DNA from: Frateuria flava
GTDB taxonomy: Bacteria; Pseudomonadota; Gammaproteobacteria; Xanthomonadales; Rhodanobacteraceae
Length of the DNA stretch: 64,000 bases
Direction: 5' to 3'
Assembly: GCF_017837635.1 (NCBI RefSeq)
Contig: NZ_JAGJRS010000015.1
Location: 1-64,000 of the forward strand
The notes under the pieces are model-generated. The model made no database searches and was not told where the DNA came from. It was given only the letters and a program-made list of their open reading frames with translations. Below are positions 49,899 through 58,434 of this stretch, piece by piece. How positions within the stretch are numbered: the first letter of the stretch is position 1; each line of letters opens with the position of its first letter. A program made the translations under genes and the position numbers.

Positions 49899-50906
49899 CT
49901 AGAAGTTGTTGTCGCCGCCGATCAGGTCGCCCAGGCCGCCGAGGATCGAACCTTCGCCACGACGCGTTCCGCCGCCCTGCGGCGCAGCCGCCAGCATGCG
50001 GCCGGCCATGCGCGAGAATGGCAGCGACTGCAGCCACACCTTGCCCGGACCGGTGAGCGTGGCCAGGAACACGCCCTCGCCGCCGAACAGCATGCTCTTG
50101 ATGCCGCCGACCGGACGCACGTCCATGCTGACCGTGTCGTGGAAGGCGACGACGCAGCCGGTATCGACGTCCAGCCGCTCGCCCGGCTTGAGTTCCCGCT
50201 CGACCACGGTGCCGCCGGCGTGCACGAACACCCAGCCGTCGCCCTCGAGCTTCTGCATGATGAAGCCCTCGCCGCCGAACAGGCCGGTGAGGATCTTGCG
50301 CTGGAAGTAGATGCCCAACTGCACGCCGCGCGCGCCAGCCAGGAACGAATCCTTCTGGCAGATCAGCCGGCCGCCATGCTCGGAGAGCTTCATCGCCATC
50401 ACGGTGCCCGGGTAGGGCGCGGCGAAGGCGACCTTGGCCTTGCCGTTGCCGGTATGGGTGAAGACGGTGGTGAACAGGCTCTCGCCGGTGATCACGCGCT
50501 TGCCCGCCGACATCAGCTTGCCCATCAGGCCGCTGCCTTGGACGGAGCTGGAGCCGTCACCGAAGACGGTGTCCATCTGTACCGCCGATTCCTTGTACAT
50601 CAGCGAACCGGCCTCGGCGATGGCGCTCTCACCGGGATCGAGCTCGACCTCGACGAACTGCATGTCGCTGCCGACGATGCGGTAGTCGACCTCGTCAGAG
50701 GCGCCATAGCGGCCGGCAGGCACCGGTGGCGGGGCGACCGCCATGTCGGTCGCCGGCTGGAATACGCTGTGGATCGGCCGCCACTCGCCGAAGCCTTCCT
50801 TCCAGCAGTAGCCGTCGGGACGGCTGCGCGCCTGCGCACGGGCGCCCTCGTCGTCCAGCGGACCGATGCGTTCGTTGTTGCCGTAGCTGAAATACCACTG
50901 CGTCAT
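49899..50906 (-). CDS. GYF_2-AIM24 (TIGR00266) fusion protein
   Basis: 335 residues. The first ~55 residues (WYFSYGNNERIGPLDDEGAR, CWKEGFGEWRPI) form a GYF_2 domain; then an AIM24/TIGR00266 beta-barrel from ~75 to ~310, with SLMYKESAVQMDTVF, LMGKLMSAGKRVITGESLFTTVF, and FVHAGGTVVERELKPGERLDVDTGCVVAF. AIM24-like proteins are TRAP-like beta folds of unknown role. The Gly-rich C-terminus (GGGTRRGEGSILGGLGDL) is probably disordered. Convergent with lgt. Confidence 0.88.
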   Translation of the reverse strand: MTQWYFSYGNNERIGPLDDEGARAQARSRPDGYCWKEGFGEWRPIHSVFQPATDMAVAPPPVPAGRYGASDEVDYRIVGSDMQFVEVELDPGESAIAEAGSLMYKESAVQMDTVFGDGSSSVQGSGLMGKLMSAGKRVITGESLFTTVFTHTGNGKAKVAFAAPYPGTVMAMKLSEHGGRLICQKDSFLAGARGVQLGIYFQRKILTGLFGGEGFIMQKLEGDGWVFVHAGGTVVERELKPGERLDVDTGCVVAFHDTVSMDVRPVGGIKSMLFGGEGVFLATLTGPGKVWLQSLPFSRMAGRMLAAAPQGGGTRRGEGSILGGLGDLIGGDNNF

Positions 50907-51065
50907 GTTGGCCGTCCCTTGGGGTGCAAGGGCACGAGTCTAGGCCGGCGGAAGGCTGCTGGGGGAGTGACGGATGTCACCACGGTGGTGGCGGGCCGCG
51001 TGGGCGGCCTGCCGCTAGAATCGCGTTTGGCCAGCACACACCCCTCGACGTCAGAAGGCATCAGC

Positions 51066-51962
51066 ATGCGGCATCCGGAGTACCAGTACCTCGATCTGCT
51101 CGAGCAGGTTCTCGACCGGGGCGACCAGCGGCTCGACCGCACCGGCGTGGGCACCCGCTCGGTGTTCGGCGCGCTGGTGCGCTTCGACCTGTCCGACGGC
51201 ACGGTGCCGGTGCTGACCACCAAACGGGTGTACTGGAAGCTGGCGGTCAAGGAGATGCTGTGGTTCCTGACCGGCGGCACCAACATCCAGCCGCTGCTGC
51301 GCGAAAACGTCAGGATCTGGACCGACTGGCCGCTGGCCGCCTATCGCCGCGCCACCGGCGAGGACATCTCGCAGGAGGCGTTCGAACGGCGGATCGTCGA
51401 GGACGACGCCTTTGCCGCCCGCTGGGGCGAGCTGGGCCCGGTGTATGGCAAACAGTGGCGGCGCTGGCTTGGCGTCGATGGGGCCGAGCACGATCAGATC
51501 GCCGCGCTGGTGAAGACGCTGCGGGAGAATCCGGCCAGCCGGCGCATGCTGTTCCACGCCTGGAACGTCGGCGAGCTGGCGGGCATGGCGCTGCCGCCGT
51601 GCCACATGGTCTACCAGTACCACGTGACCTCCGATGGACGGCTGAACTGCCTGCTGTACCAGCGCTCGGCCGACCTGCTGCTGGGCGCGCCGTTCAATTT
51701 CGTCGGCGCCGCCGCGCTGCAGCTGATGCTCGCGCAACAGGCCGGGCTGCGACCCGGGGAGCTGGTCTGGGTCGGTGGCGACGTCCACCTGTACCTCAAC
51801 CACGTCGAGCAGGCCCGCGAGCAACTCGCCCGCGAACCGCGCCCCTTCCCCCGCATGACCCTGGCGCGGCATGCCCGAAGCATCGACGACTACCGCATCG
51901 AGGACTTCGTGCTGGAAGACTACGCCCCGCACCCGCCGATCAAGGCGGACGTGGCGGTCTAG
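51066..51962 (+). CDS. thyA: Thymidylate synthase
   Basis: 298 residues, longer than E. coli ThyA (264) because of an extra segment near residues 95-120 (YRRATGEDISQEAFERRIVED). RTGVGTRSVFGALVRFDL, FLTGGTNIQPLL, the active-site Cys in LPPCHMVYQYHV (about 179), LYQRSADLLLGAPFNFVGAA and HLYLNHVEQ are diagnostic. It methylates dUMP with methylene-tetrahydrofolate. The frame is open far upstream to 49188, but this is chance in GC-rich antisense sequence; the ATG at 51066 gives the canonical N-terminus. Confidence 0.97.
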   Translation: MRHPEYQYLDLLEQVLDRGDQRLDRTGVGTRSVFGALVRFDLSDGTVPVLTTKRVYWKLAVKEMLWFLTGGTNIQPLLRENVRIWTDWPLAAYRRATGEDISQEAFERRIVEDDAFAARWGELGPVYGKQWRRWLGVDGAEHDQIAALVKTLRENPASRRMLFHAWNVGELAGMALPPCHMVYQYHVTSDGRLNCLLYQRSADLLLGAPFNFVGAAALQLMLAQQAGLRPGELVWVGGDVHLYLNHVEQAREQLAREPRPFPRMTLARHARSIDDYRIEDFVLEDYAPHPPIKADVAV

Positions 51963-52013
51963 CCGCTCGCGGATGGCCTCGAGGCACCAGCCGACGATTC
52001 GTTGGGCCGATGC

Positions 52014-52265
52014 TCAGACCGTGGAGCAGGGCGACTCGCGCGCGGGCGGCGCAGGCGCCAGCAGGCCGTCGACCAGCGCGCCTGCGCGCTCGCGCAGCAG
52101 CAGGCCGAGCAGCTCCAGGTCGTTGAGCAACTGCACCGGCTCATGAGCGCGTGCCGAGCGCAGGCAGGCTTTCAGCCATTCGCTCGTGCCCGGCTGGGCC
52201 AACAGCCAATCGATGCGCTTGTCGGCTTGGGCAAGGCGTTCCTGCGGGGTCAAACGTCCAGACAT
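52014..52265 (-). CDS. Small hypothetical protein
   Basis: 83 residues, MSGRLTPQERLAQADKRIDW and then a helical sequence rich in Leu and Arg with no membrane segment. A GAGGAG ribosome-binding site lies 9 bp upstream of the ATG, and the gene follows the DUF6671-like gene by 29 bp on the same strand, so they probably form an operon. No family recognised. Confidence 0.6.
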   Translation of the reverse strand: MSGRLTPQERLAQADKRIDWLLAQPGTSEWLKACLRSARAHEPVQLLNDLELLGLLLRERAGALVDGLLAPAPPARESPCSTV

Positions 52266-52294
52266 GCGTTGGGCTCCTCGCACCCGTGGGTGCC

Positions 52295-53140
52295 TCAGGG
52301 GTTGCACAGATCGCAGCGCGCGGGGTCCGCGCTGGGCGGAGTGACCGCCCGCTCGATCCGGTAAGCGCACCCGGCGCAGGTGACCACCTCGGTCACGGTC
52401 ATCGCGGTCGGCGAGCCGCATGCTGCGCAGGGCAGCCCCGGCACGCGCTCGCTCACGACAAAGCCGGGGCGTGCGCAGCGCGGGCAACATGAGCGATAGC
52501 GACGCAGCAGGTCGACGGTGGCGCGGCGAATGGCGCGCATGCGGGTGGGGTTGCGGTGCGCGCGCATGTCCGCTTCCACATGGGCGGCGCCACAGCGCGC
52601 GATGGCCTCGGCCACCGCGGCTTGCAGCTCCAGGACCGTGGCGATGTTCTTGCGCAGCAGTCGCGCAGGCGCCGGCTGGCCATCGGTGCTACCCATCACG
52701 ATGAGGCCGTGGGAGGGGAAGCCGATGCGCGCGGCGAAGGCTTCCGCGGCCTCCATCGACTGGACCTGCGCGTGGGCGAAGTTGGTGCGCGGGGTGAGGT
52801 GGTAACCGGTCAGCTCCAGCCCGTCGCGTCGATCCACCAGCATCACCAGCTCGCCGTCGACCGGCAGGAACGGCACCTGCGGGTGCGGCCCGAAGCTGCC
52901 TTCGCTGGCCAGCCCGAACCGCGCCTGCGGCATGCGCTCGAACGCCGCGGCGATCTTGGCGCGAGCCGCGTACTCGGGTGTGCCGATGCGCGGGATCTCG
53001 CGGCTGAAGGTGCCGAAGCGGTCGGTGTCCAGCCCGGCGGGAACCTGCACCGCCAGGCCGAGCATGCGCTGCAGCAGCGGCGCGATCGCCCGCTCCTTAC
53101 CGTGCATGGTGGCGAGTACCGCCGGGACCGGATCAGCCAT
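52295..53140 (-). CDS. DUF6671-like protein with C-terminal zinc ribbons
   Basis: 281 residues starting MADPVPAVLATMHGKERAIAP, the conserved opening of this family, with RIGTPEYAARAKI, GLASEGSFGPHP and FPSHGLIVMGS downstream. The C-terminus holds three CxxC-type pairs (CCPRCARPG, LPCAACGSP, VTCAGCAYR) plus CDLC, two likely zinc ribbons. The combination suggests a nucleic-acid or protein binding role; biochemical function unknown. An alternative start at 53173 adds 11 residues. Confidence 0.75.
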   Translation of the reverse strand: MADPVPAVLATMHGKERAIAPLLQRMLGLAVQVPAGLDTDRFGTFSREIPRIGTPEYAARAKIAAAFERMPQARFGLASEGSFGPHPQVPFLPVDGELVMLVDRRDGLELTGYHLTPRTNFAHAQVQSMEAAEAFAARIGFPSHGLIVMGSTDGQPAPARLLRKNIATVLELQAAVAEAIARCGAAHVEADMRAHRNPTRMRAIRRATVDLLRRYRSCCPRCARPGFVVSERVPGLPCAACGSPTAMTVTEVVTCAGCAYRIERAVTPPSADPARCDLCNP

Positions 53141-53227
53141 CGGCGCCGGCGCCCTGGGCGCCCCGTTGGGCATCGCCGCCGACCGACGGGTAACGCGCGG
53201 AGGCGGAACCGCATGCGGCCCGGATCG

Positions 53228-54241
53228 TCATGGCAGCCGGTCGCCCAGGCCGGCGGCCCGCCACAGGCGGTCGCGCAGGGCGTGGCCGAGCCCCTGGTCG
53301 GGCGGGGGCGCCGCGATCAGCACGTCCAGGCGCAGCCGGTCCGCCTCGCGCAGCCGCGCGTACAGTTGCCGCGCCTGCTCATCGGGGGCGCCACCGAGCG
53401 CCAGCCAGTGCACCTGCGCCGGCCACGCCGGCTCGCGTACCGCCGACAGCACGCCGACGCGGGCCTGCCGCGCCAGCCAGCGGTGGACCTCCGCGCCGAC
53501 CTGGTCCTGCGGCAGCAGCACCACGGTCGCCCGGGGCGCGTAATGGACGTTCATGCGGCCAGGCGCACGGGGCGTCGGGCCGGCGACCGGAACGAGCGCC
53601 TGGCCGGTGACCTGTCGCAGTTCCGCTTCGCCGATCAGGCCCGGCCGCAGGATGCGTACGCCGCCGGTCGAGACGTCCACGATGGTCGACTCGATGCCGA
53701 CCTGGCACGGTCCGCCGTCGAGCAGCACGGCGACCGCATCGCCCAGCTCGTCCCGCACGTCGCGCGCGGTGGTCGGGCTGATCTTCTTGTGCCGGTTGGC
53801 CGAGGGTGCCGCGATGCCGCCATCGAAGGCCTCGAGCACCGCCAGCGCCAGCGGATGGGCCGGCACCCGCAGCGCGACCGTATCCAGCCCGCCGGTCACC
53901 GCATCCAGCACGCCGGGCGCGCGCGGCAGCACCAGCGTGAGCGGGCCGGGCCAGAACGCCTCGGCCAGCCGCCACGCGACGTCCGGCACGCGGGCGGCCC
54001 ACTGCGGCAACTGGTCGGCGCGGTGCAGGTGCACGATCAGTGGATGGTCGGCCGGGCGATCCTTGGCGGCGAAGATCCGCGCCACCGCCGCGGGATTGCC
54101 GGCGTCGGCGCCAAGCCCGTAGACGGTCTCGGTGGGCAGGCCGATCAGCAGGCCCCGGCGCAGCGCCGCCACCGCCGCGTCGACGGTGGCCGGGGGCGCG
54201 CCGGATGCAGGGCCCGCAGCGTCGGACGACGCCGTACTCAT
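53228..54241 (-). CDS. Sua5-type threonylcarbamoyl-AMP synthase
   Basis: 337 residues with the YrdC/Sua5 domain (LIGLPTETVYGLGADAGNP, KDRPADHPLIVHL, PGPLTLVLPR, VALRVPAHPLA, APSANRHKKISPT) and a C-terminal Sua5 domain (APGRMNVHYAPRA onward), so it is the long form. It makes threonylcarbamoyl-AMP for t6A37 tRNA modification, the substrate of TcdA encoded at 6.1 kb. Its ATG overlaps the dabA stop by 4 bp, an unusual coupling to a carbon-uptake system. Confidence 0.93.
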   Translation of the reverse strand: MSTASSDAAGPASGAPPATVDAAVAALRRGLLIGLPTETVYGLGADAGNPAAVARIFAAKDRPADHPLIVHLHRADQLPQWAARVPDVAWRLAEAFWPGPLTLVLPRAPGVLDAVTGGLDTVALRVPAHPLALAVLEAFDGGIAAPSANRHKKISPTTARDVRDELGDAVAVLLDGGPCQVGIESTIVDVSTGGVRILRPGLIGEAELRQVTGQALVPVAGPTPRAPGRMNVHYAPRATVVLLPQDQVGAEVHRWLARQARVGVLSAVREPAWPAQVHWLALGGAPDEQARQLYARLREADRLRLDVLIAAPPPDQGLGHALRDRLWRAAGLGDRLP

Positions 54242-56739
54242 GCCGCCGTTTCCCACTGCAGGTTGCCACGGTAGCGCTGCAGCGATCCGGGGCCCTCGTC
54301 CATGGCGAACAGGTGGATCCAGCCATGGTCGACCAGGTGGCGCACCGGCTCGTGCCGGGCAAGGATCGTGTTGATCGCATCGAGCGGCGCGTCGATCACC
54401 ACCGACAGGCGCAACGGTTCGTGCTGCAGGCGCTCGCCATCGTGCAGCGACTGCCACGGCAGGCCGCCGCGCAGGTCGCCGCCGTTGCCCTCGATCACGC
54501 CGAGCCGGCCGACCACGTTGTGCAGAACCTTGTTGCCGCAGCCGAACACGCGGTTGTCGACCACCGAACCGTAGTACTGCAGGTTGATCCAGGCGCCGAC
54601 CACCATCGGTGCGGTCATGATCGACTCCAGCACGGCGAAACCGTCGTCCTGGCGCCAGTCGTAGGAGTTGAGGAAGGCGCGTCCGCCCAGGTCCAGTCCG
54701 CGGGTGCGGCTGCGCGGGGCGATCACGTAGGCCGCGCAGCCGGCCAGTCCCAGTTCTGGCCGCACCTGGCTCCAGTCGGTGCTGCGGGCTGCCAGTGCGG
54801 CCGCCGCGGCAGGGGTCTGCGGCAGGCCCAGCGCGGCGGTGCGCTCCAGCCGGGTCCGCGCGCCGGCCGCGGCAAGCCATGCATCCAGTTGGCGCAGTTC
54901 GGCGGCATGGCTGGCGGGCACCTGCTCCGCGTCGAACACGGTCACCTGATCGGTGGTGGTGTCGTGCAGCGCGCCGACGAACCAGGTGTCGGACGGGATG
55001 GCGATGCCGCGCCCGGCCAGCGCCTCGCGCACTTGCGGATCGTTCAGCACTGCCGCGGCGATACGGGCGTTGGCCTGGCCCGGGTGACCGCCACAGGCCC
55101 CACAATTCAGGCCACTGGCGTGCGGGTTGTTGGTCGAGCTGGCGCCGTGGCCGACGAACAGCACCAGCCGGGTGAAGTCCTGGCGCAGCGACATCGCGCG
55201 CAACGCGCCCTCGGCCAGCCGGATCCGCGTTGGCAGGTCGATGCCGCTGGCGTGGCCGTCGATCGATTGCGGCGTGAGGTCCGGCGCCAGGCGCGCAAGC
55301 ACGTCCGCTGCCAGTCCGCGGGTGCCCGGTTGTGGCTCGGGCCGGCCGAAGCCGAACGCGTGCGCGGCCAGCTTGCCGGCGTAGAGCCAGCCCATCGATT
55401 CGACGTAGCTGAAGGACGACACCGCGGCGAGCTTGAACCAGCGCCAGGCGGAGCCGATCCGCAGCCGCACGCGGCGCAACGAGGCGATCGTGCGTGCCTG
55501 CGCCGGGCTTGCGCCGCGCACGCTCTGCTGCACGGTGACCGCCGGTGCGATCAGCACGGGGCACTGGGCGCCGCCGCGGCTGCGACCCAGCGGCACGTAT
55601 TCGATCGGCATGCCGAAGAAGCCGGCGACACCGAAGGTCTCCACCTCGTCCGCGACGCTTTCCAGCGCGCGGCGGAATACCTCCGAGCGCACATCGATGC
55701 AGAACGCGGCCTGCACTGCACGCCGGCTCGCCGGACGGGCCGCCGGCACGCCGGCCAGGCGCACGCCGAACTGTCGCTGCCAGCCGATCTCGTAGGCCTC
55801 CTGCAGCAGCGCATCAATCGCCAGATCCGCCGGGTCGGCGGGCGCGGCACCGTAGTGTTCGCGTGCCTGCGCCCAGGCCTCCGCCACCGCCGGCCGGGCG
55901 GCGAAGACCTCCAGGATGGCGACCTCCCAGGCCAGCCGCACGGCCAGCAGCTCGAGCAATGTGGTGTCGCCACGCTGCTGCAGAGCGCTCTGCCAGCCCA
56001 GGTAGCGCGCATAGCCGGCCCAACCGCCCACGCTCATCAGCAGCCGGTGGAAGTAGTTGGCCAGGTCTGCTCCGTCGAGCTGCAGGCGGGCAGCGCCGGC
56101 CTGGATCATCGCCTCGGCGCTCGCCGGCAGCGTGCCGACGATGCGGCGGAAGCCCGCCAACCCCATGATCCCCGGTGTGCGGTCGACCATCGCCTCCTGC
56201 CGCCATGATGCGTACGGGCCCAGGTGTCGCGAAGGCGAGGGCCACAGCGCCTGGCCCTGGTCGAAGTAGCCGGCCGCCCAGGTCGCGATGCGCTCGCAGG
56301 CGAATGCCGTCCAGTCTCGGCCGGTCACCTGGCTGGCCGCGTCGACGGCGGTTGCCCACGGTGCGAGCTCCGGCGAGGTCGCCTCGCGTAGTGCGCGATG
56401 CAGCGATGGCACGTCGCGCGGGACTGCGCTGCTGCGCGGTGCGCGCCGCAGCGCGAGCGCCAGATCCGGCTCGCTGATCCGCCCCTGGGCGATCGCCTCG
56501 CGATAGAACGCGCGCGGCATGGTCATGCGGGCACCGGCCGTCCCGGCCATCAGTGCGGCCGCCTCGGTAAAGCGCCGGTCGGTCAGGCCGAGAAACGGGT
56601 TGACCGCCACGAAGTTCGCCAGTGGCCACAGCGGCGCGATGCGCTGGCAAGCCTGCGTGGCGGCATCAAGCACGGCGCGGGGTGCGTGCCCGGAGGCCGG
56701 CGCGTCCGTGTCGTCGAGTTGCAGTGCAATGGCATTCAT
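54238..56739 (-). CDS. dabA: Inorganic-carbon transport subunit DabA
   Basis: 833 residues of the DUF2309/UPF0753 family. The zinc-site residues of this beta-carbonic-anhydrase-like protein are intact: Cys347 and Asp349 in AAFCIDVRSEVFRR, His531 in FVGHGASS and Cys546 in GLNCGACGGHPG. In chemoautotrophs DabA with DabB accumulates bicarbonate by vectorial CO2 hydration driven by cation flow. No carboxysome or Rubisco gene is in the window; in heterotrophs DabAB supplies bicarbonate for carboxylases. It starts 9 bp after dabB. Confidence 0.93.
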   Translation of the reverse strand: MNAIALQLDDTDAPASGHAPRAVLDAATQACQRIAPLWPLANFVAVNPFLGLTDRRFTEAAALMAGTAGARMTMPRAFYREAIAQGRISEPDLALALRRAPRSSAVPRDVPSLHRALREATSPELAPWATAVDAASQVTGRDWTAFACERIATWAAGYFDQGQALWPSPSRHLGPYASWRQEAMVDRTPGIMGLAGFRRIVGTLPASAEAMIQAGAARLQLDGADLANYFHRLLMSVGGWAGYARYLGWQSALQQRGDTTLLELLAVRLAWEVAILEVFAARPAVAEAWAQAREHYGAAPADPADLAIDALLQEAYEIGWQRQFGVRLAGVPAARPASRRAVQAAFCIDVRSEVFRRALESVADEVETFGVAGFFGMPIEYVPLGRSRGGAQCPVLIAPAVTVQQSVRGASPAQARTIASLRRVRLRIGSAWRWFKLAAVSSFSYVESMGWLYAGKLAAHAFGFGRPEPQPGTRGLAADVLARLAPDLTPQSIDGHASGIDLPTRIRLAEGALRAMSLRQDFTRLVLFVGHGASSTNNPHASGLNCGACGGHPGQANARIAAAVLNDPQVREALAGRGIAIPSDTWFVGALHDTTTDQVTVFDAEQVPASHAAELRQLDAWLAAAGARTRLERTAALGLPQTPAAAAALAARSTDWSQVRPELGLAGCAAYVIAPRSRTRGLDLGGRAFLNSYDWRQDDGFAVLESIMTAPMVVGAWINLQYYGSVVDNRVFGCGNKVLHNVVGRLGVIEGNGGDLRGGLPWQSLHDGERLQHEPLRLSVVIDAPLDAINTILARHEPVRHLVDHGWIHLFAMDEGPGSLQRYRGNLQWETAA

Positions 56740-56748
56740 CGGGCGGCC

Positions 56749-58335
56749 TCAGGCGGCAGGGGTGGGGTGACGGGCGGGCGCGCGGCGGCGCAGCGCACCG
56801 ACCAGCCGGTTGGCCCAGGCGTTGACGTACAGCCCGTTGGCCAGGTGCACGCGGGCGATGCGCCAGGCCGGTCGCTGCATCCAGCGCGGCGCCAGTGCCT
56901 GCAGCAGGCTCACCAGCGCAAACGAGGCGACCGCCAGCCCCATCACCCAGCGGCCGGTCCGATCCGGCGCGGGGATCGGCGGCAGGGTGGCTGCGGTCAG
57001 GCCCACGGCCGCGCGCTCCAGGGCGAAATAGGCAACCGTGGTGAAGCCCGCCAGCAGCAGCGTGCGCAGCACCAGCCGTGCGTCCGTGGCGCCCTGCCAG
57101 GCGGGCGCCAGCAGCAGGCTGGTGCCCATCACCAGGATCGCCCCCAGGCTCAGCACCGCCGGCTGCGGATGGGCGAACACCCCGAACAGCCATCCGGTGC
57201 CGACGTAGATCGCCAGCGCCAGCACCAGGCTGATCACCGCCGAGCGCAGCCGCGGCCGATGCGGCATCGGCACGGCGCTGGTCTCGATCACGCTGCCGGA
57301 GGACAGGAACGCGTGCGCCTTGTACAGCGAGTGGGCGAGCAGGTGCAGCAACGCGATGGCGAAGGCACCCAGCCCGCACTGCAGCGTCATGAAGCCCATC
57401 TGCGCCACGGTCGACCACGCCAGCGCGCCCTTGACCGTGGTCTGGGTCAGCATCACCACGCCGCCGAACAAGGCGGTGAAGCCACCGACCAGCGCGATGA
57501 AGTGCAGCGAGGGCATCGACAGCAGCATGACGTCGGCGAAGCGGATCATCAGGAAGCCGCCGGCGTTGATGATCCCGGCGTGCAGCAGCGCCGAGACCGG
57601 CGTGGGCGTGTCCATCACTTCAGGCAGCCAGCCGTGCGCCGGGAACTGCGCCGACTTCATCAGTGCCGCCAGGCCGAGCAGCGCCACCAGCCAGGTCGTC
57701 GCCGCCCCCGTCGCCGCCGCCGGCAGGGCGTGCGCGCGGCCCAGGATGGTGGCGATGTCCGTGCTGCCGAAAAGGTGCACCAGCAACACCGCGGCGCTGA
57801 CCAGGCACACATCGCCCAGTCGGGCGGCGATGAACTTCTTGCGAGCGGCGATGCGCGCGGCGGGACGGTCGCGGTAGAACAACAGCATGCCGTGCAAGGA
57901 CAGGCTGGTGGCGCTCCACGCCACCACCAGCTGGGCCAGGTTGCCGGCCAGCACCAGCAGCATCACGGCCGCCAGCGTGCGGCACAGGCCGCGGAGGAAT
58001 TCGGCCTGGCGCGGGTCGCCATCGAGGTAGTTGCGGCTGTATTGCACGACGATCACGCCGACGAAGGCGACCAGCAGGAACATGGAGCAGCTGATCGCGT
58101 CCAGGCGTACCGACAGGCCGATGCCGGCGACGCCCAGCAGCGGGCTGGTCGTGGCGCCCTGCACCGCGGTGCCGACCGCCGCCAGCACTGCCCACAGCAA
58201 GCCCGACCCGCTCGCCAGCCGGCTGGCGGCCAGCGCCTGCGTGACCGGCCGGCCACCGTTACGCACGGGTAGCCGCCATGCGAGCAGCAGGCCCGCAGGA
58301 GCGAGCAGCGCCAGGGTCGCAAGGAAGGGGGGCAT
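56749..58335 (-). CDS. dabB: Inorganic-carbon transport subunit DabB (NuoL-like)
   Basis: 528 residues with 13-14 membrane helices of the proton-conducting membrane transporter family. The conserved ion-path segments are visible: SLSLHGMLLFYRDRP, KSAQFPAHGWLPEVMDTPTPVSALLHAGIINAGGFL and KGALAWSTVAQMGFMTLQCGLGAFAIALLHLLAHSLYKAHAFLSSGS, with the Lys and His residues used for ion transfer. DabB couples cation influx to DabA. Start MPPFLATLAL is taken; 7 extra residues are possible. Divergent from a LysR gene. Confidence 0.92.
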   Translation of the reverse strand: MPPFLATLALLAPAGLLLAWRLPVRNGGRPVTQALAASRLASGSGLLWAVLAAVGTAVQGATTSPLLGVAGIGLSVRLDAISCSMFLLVAFVGVIVVQYSRNYLDGDPRQAEFLRGLCRTLAAVMLLVLAGNLAQLVVAWSATSLSLHGMLLFYRDRPAARIAARKKFIAARLGDVCLVSAAVLLVHLFGSTDIATILGRAHALPAAATGAATTWLVALLGLAALMKSAQFPAHGWLPEVMDTPTPVSALLHAGIINAGGFLMIRFADVMLLSMPSLHFIALVGGFTALFGGVVMLTQTTVKGALAWSTVAQMGFMTLQCGLGAFAIALLHLLAHSLYKAHAFLSSGSVIETSAVPMPHRPRLRSAVISLVLALAIYVGTGWLFGVFAHPQPAVLSLGAILVMGTSLLLAPAWQGATDARLVLRTLLLAGFTTVAYFALERAAVGLTAATLPPIPAPDRTGRWVMGLAVASFALVSLLQALAPRWMQRPAWRIARVHLANGLYVNAWANRLVGALRRRAPARHPTPAA

Positions 58336-58385
58336 CGAGTTCTCCGCGGCTGTCAAAACGGCGCGAAGGCTACGCCACGCGGATC

Positions 58386-58420
58386 ATTCTATAAAATATA
58401 ATTAAACGAATTTATCGATA
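58386..58420. promoter_or_regulatory. AT-rich divergent operator between dabB and lysR
   Basis: An AT-rich island in GC-rich DNA. ATAAA-N15-TTTAT (58391-58415) is an inverted repeat of LysR-type size, and TATAAT at 58397-58402 suits a -10 box for the plus-strand regulator. It would let the regulator control both genes. Confidence 0.5.
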
Positions 58421-58434
58421 TACAGAGTAGAACG

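Noticed and set aside
49188-51065. Very long open frame in phase with thyA, running across lgt and antisense to the AIM24 gene
   Set aside because: The residues are Arg/Ala/Gly-rich and match no family; long open frames on the wrong strand or frame are common in such GC-rich DNA. thyA itself starts at 51066.
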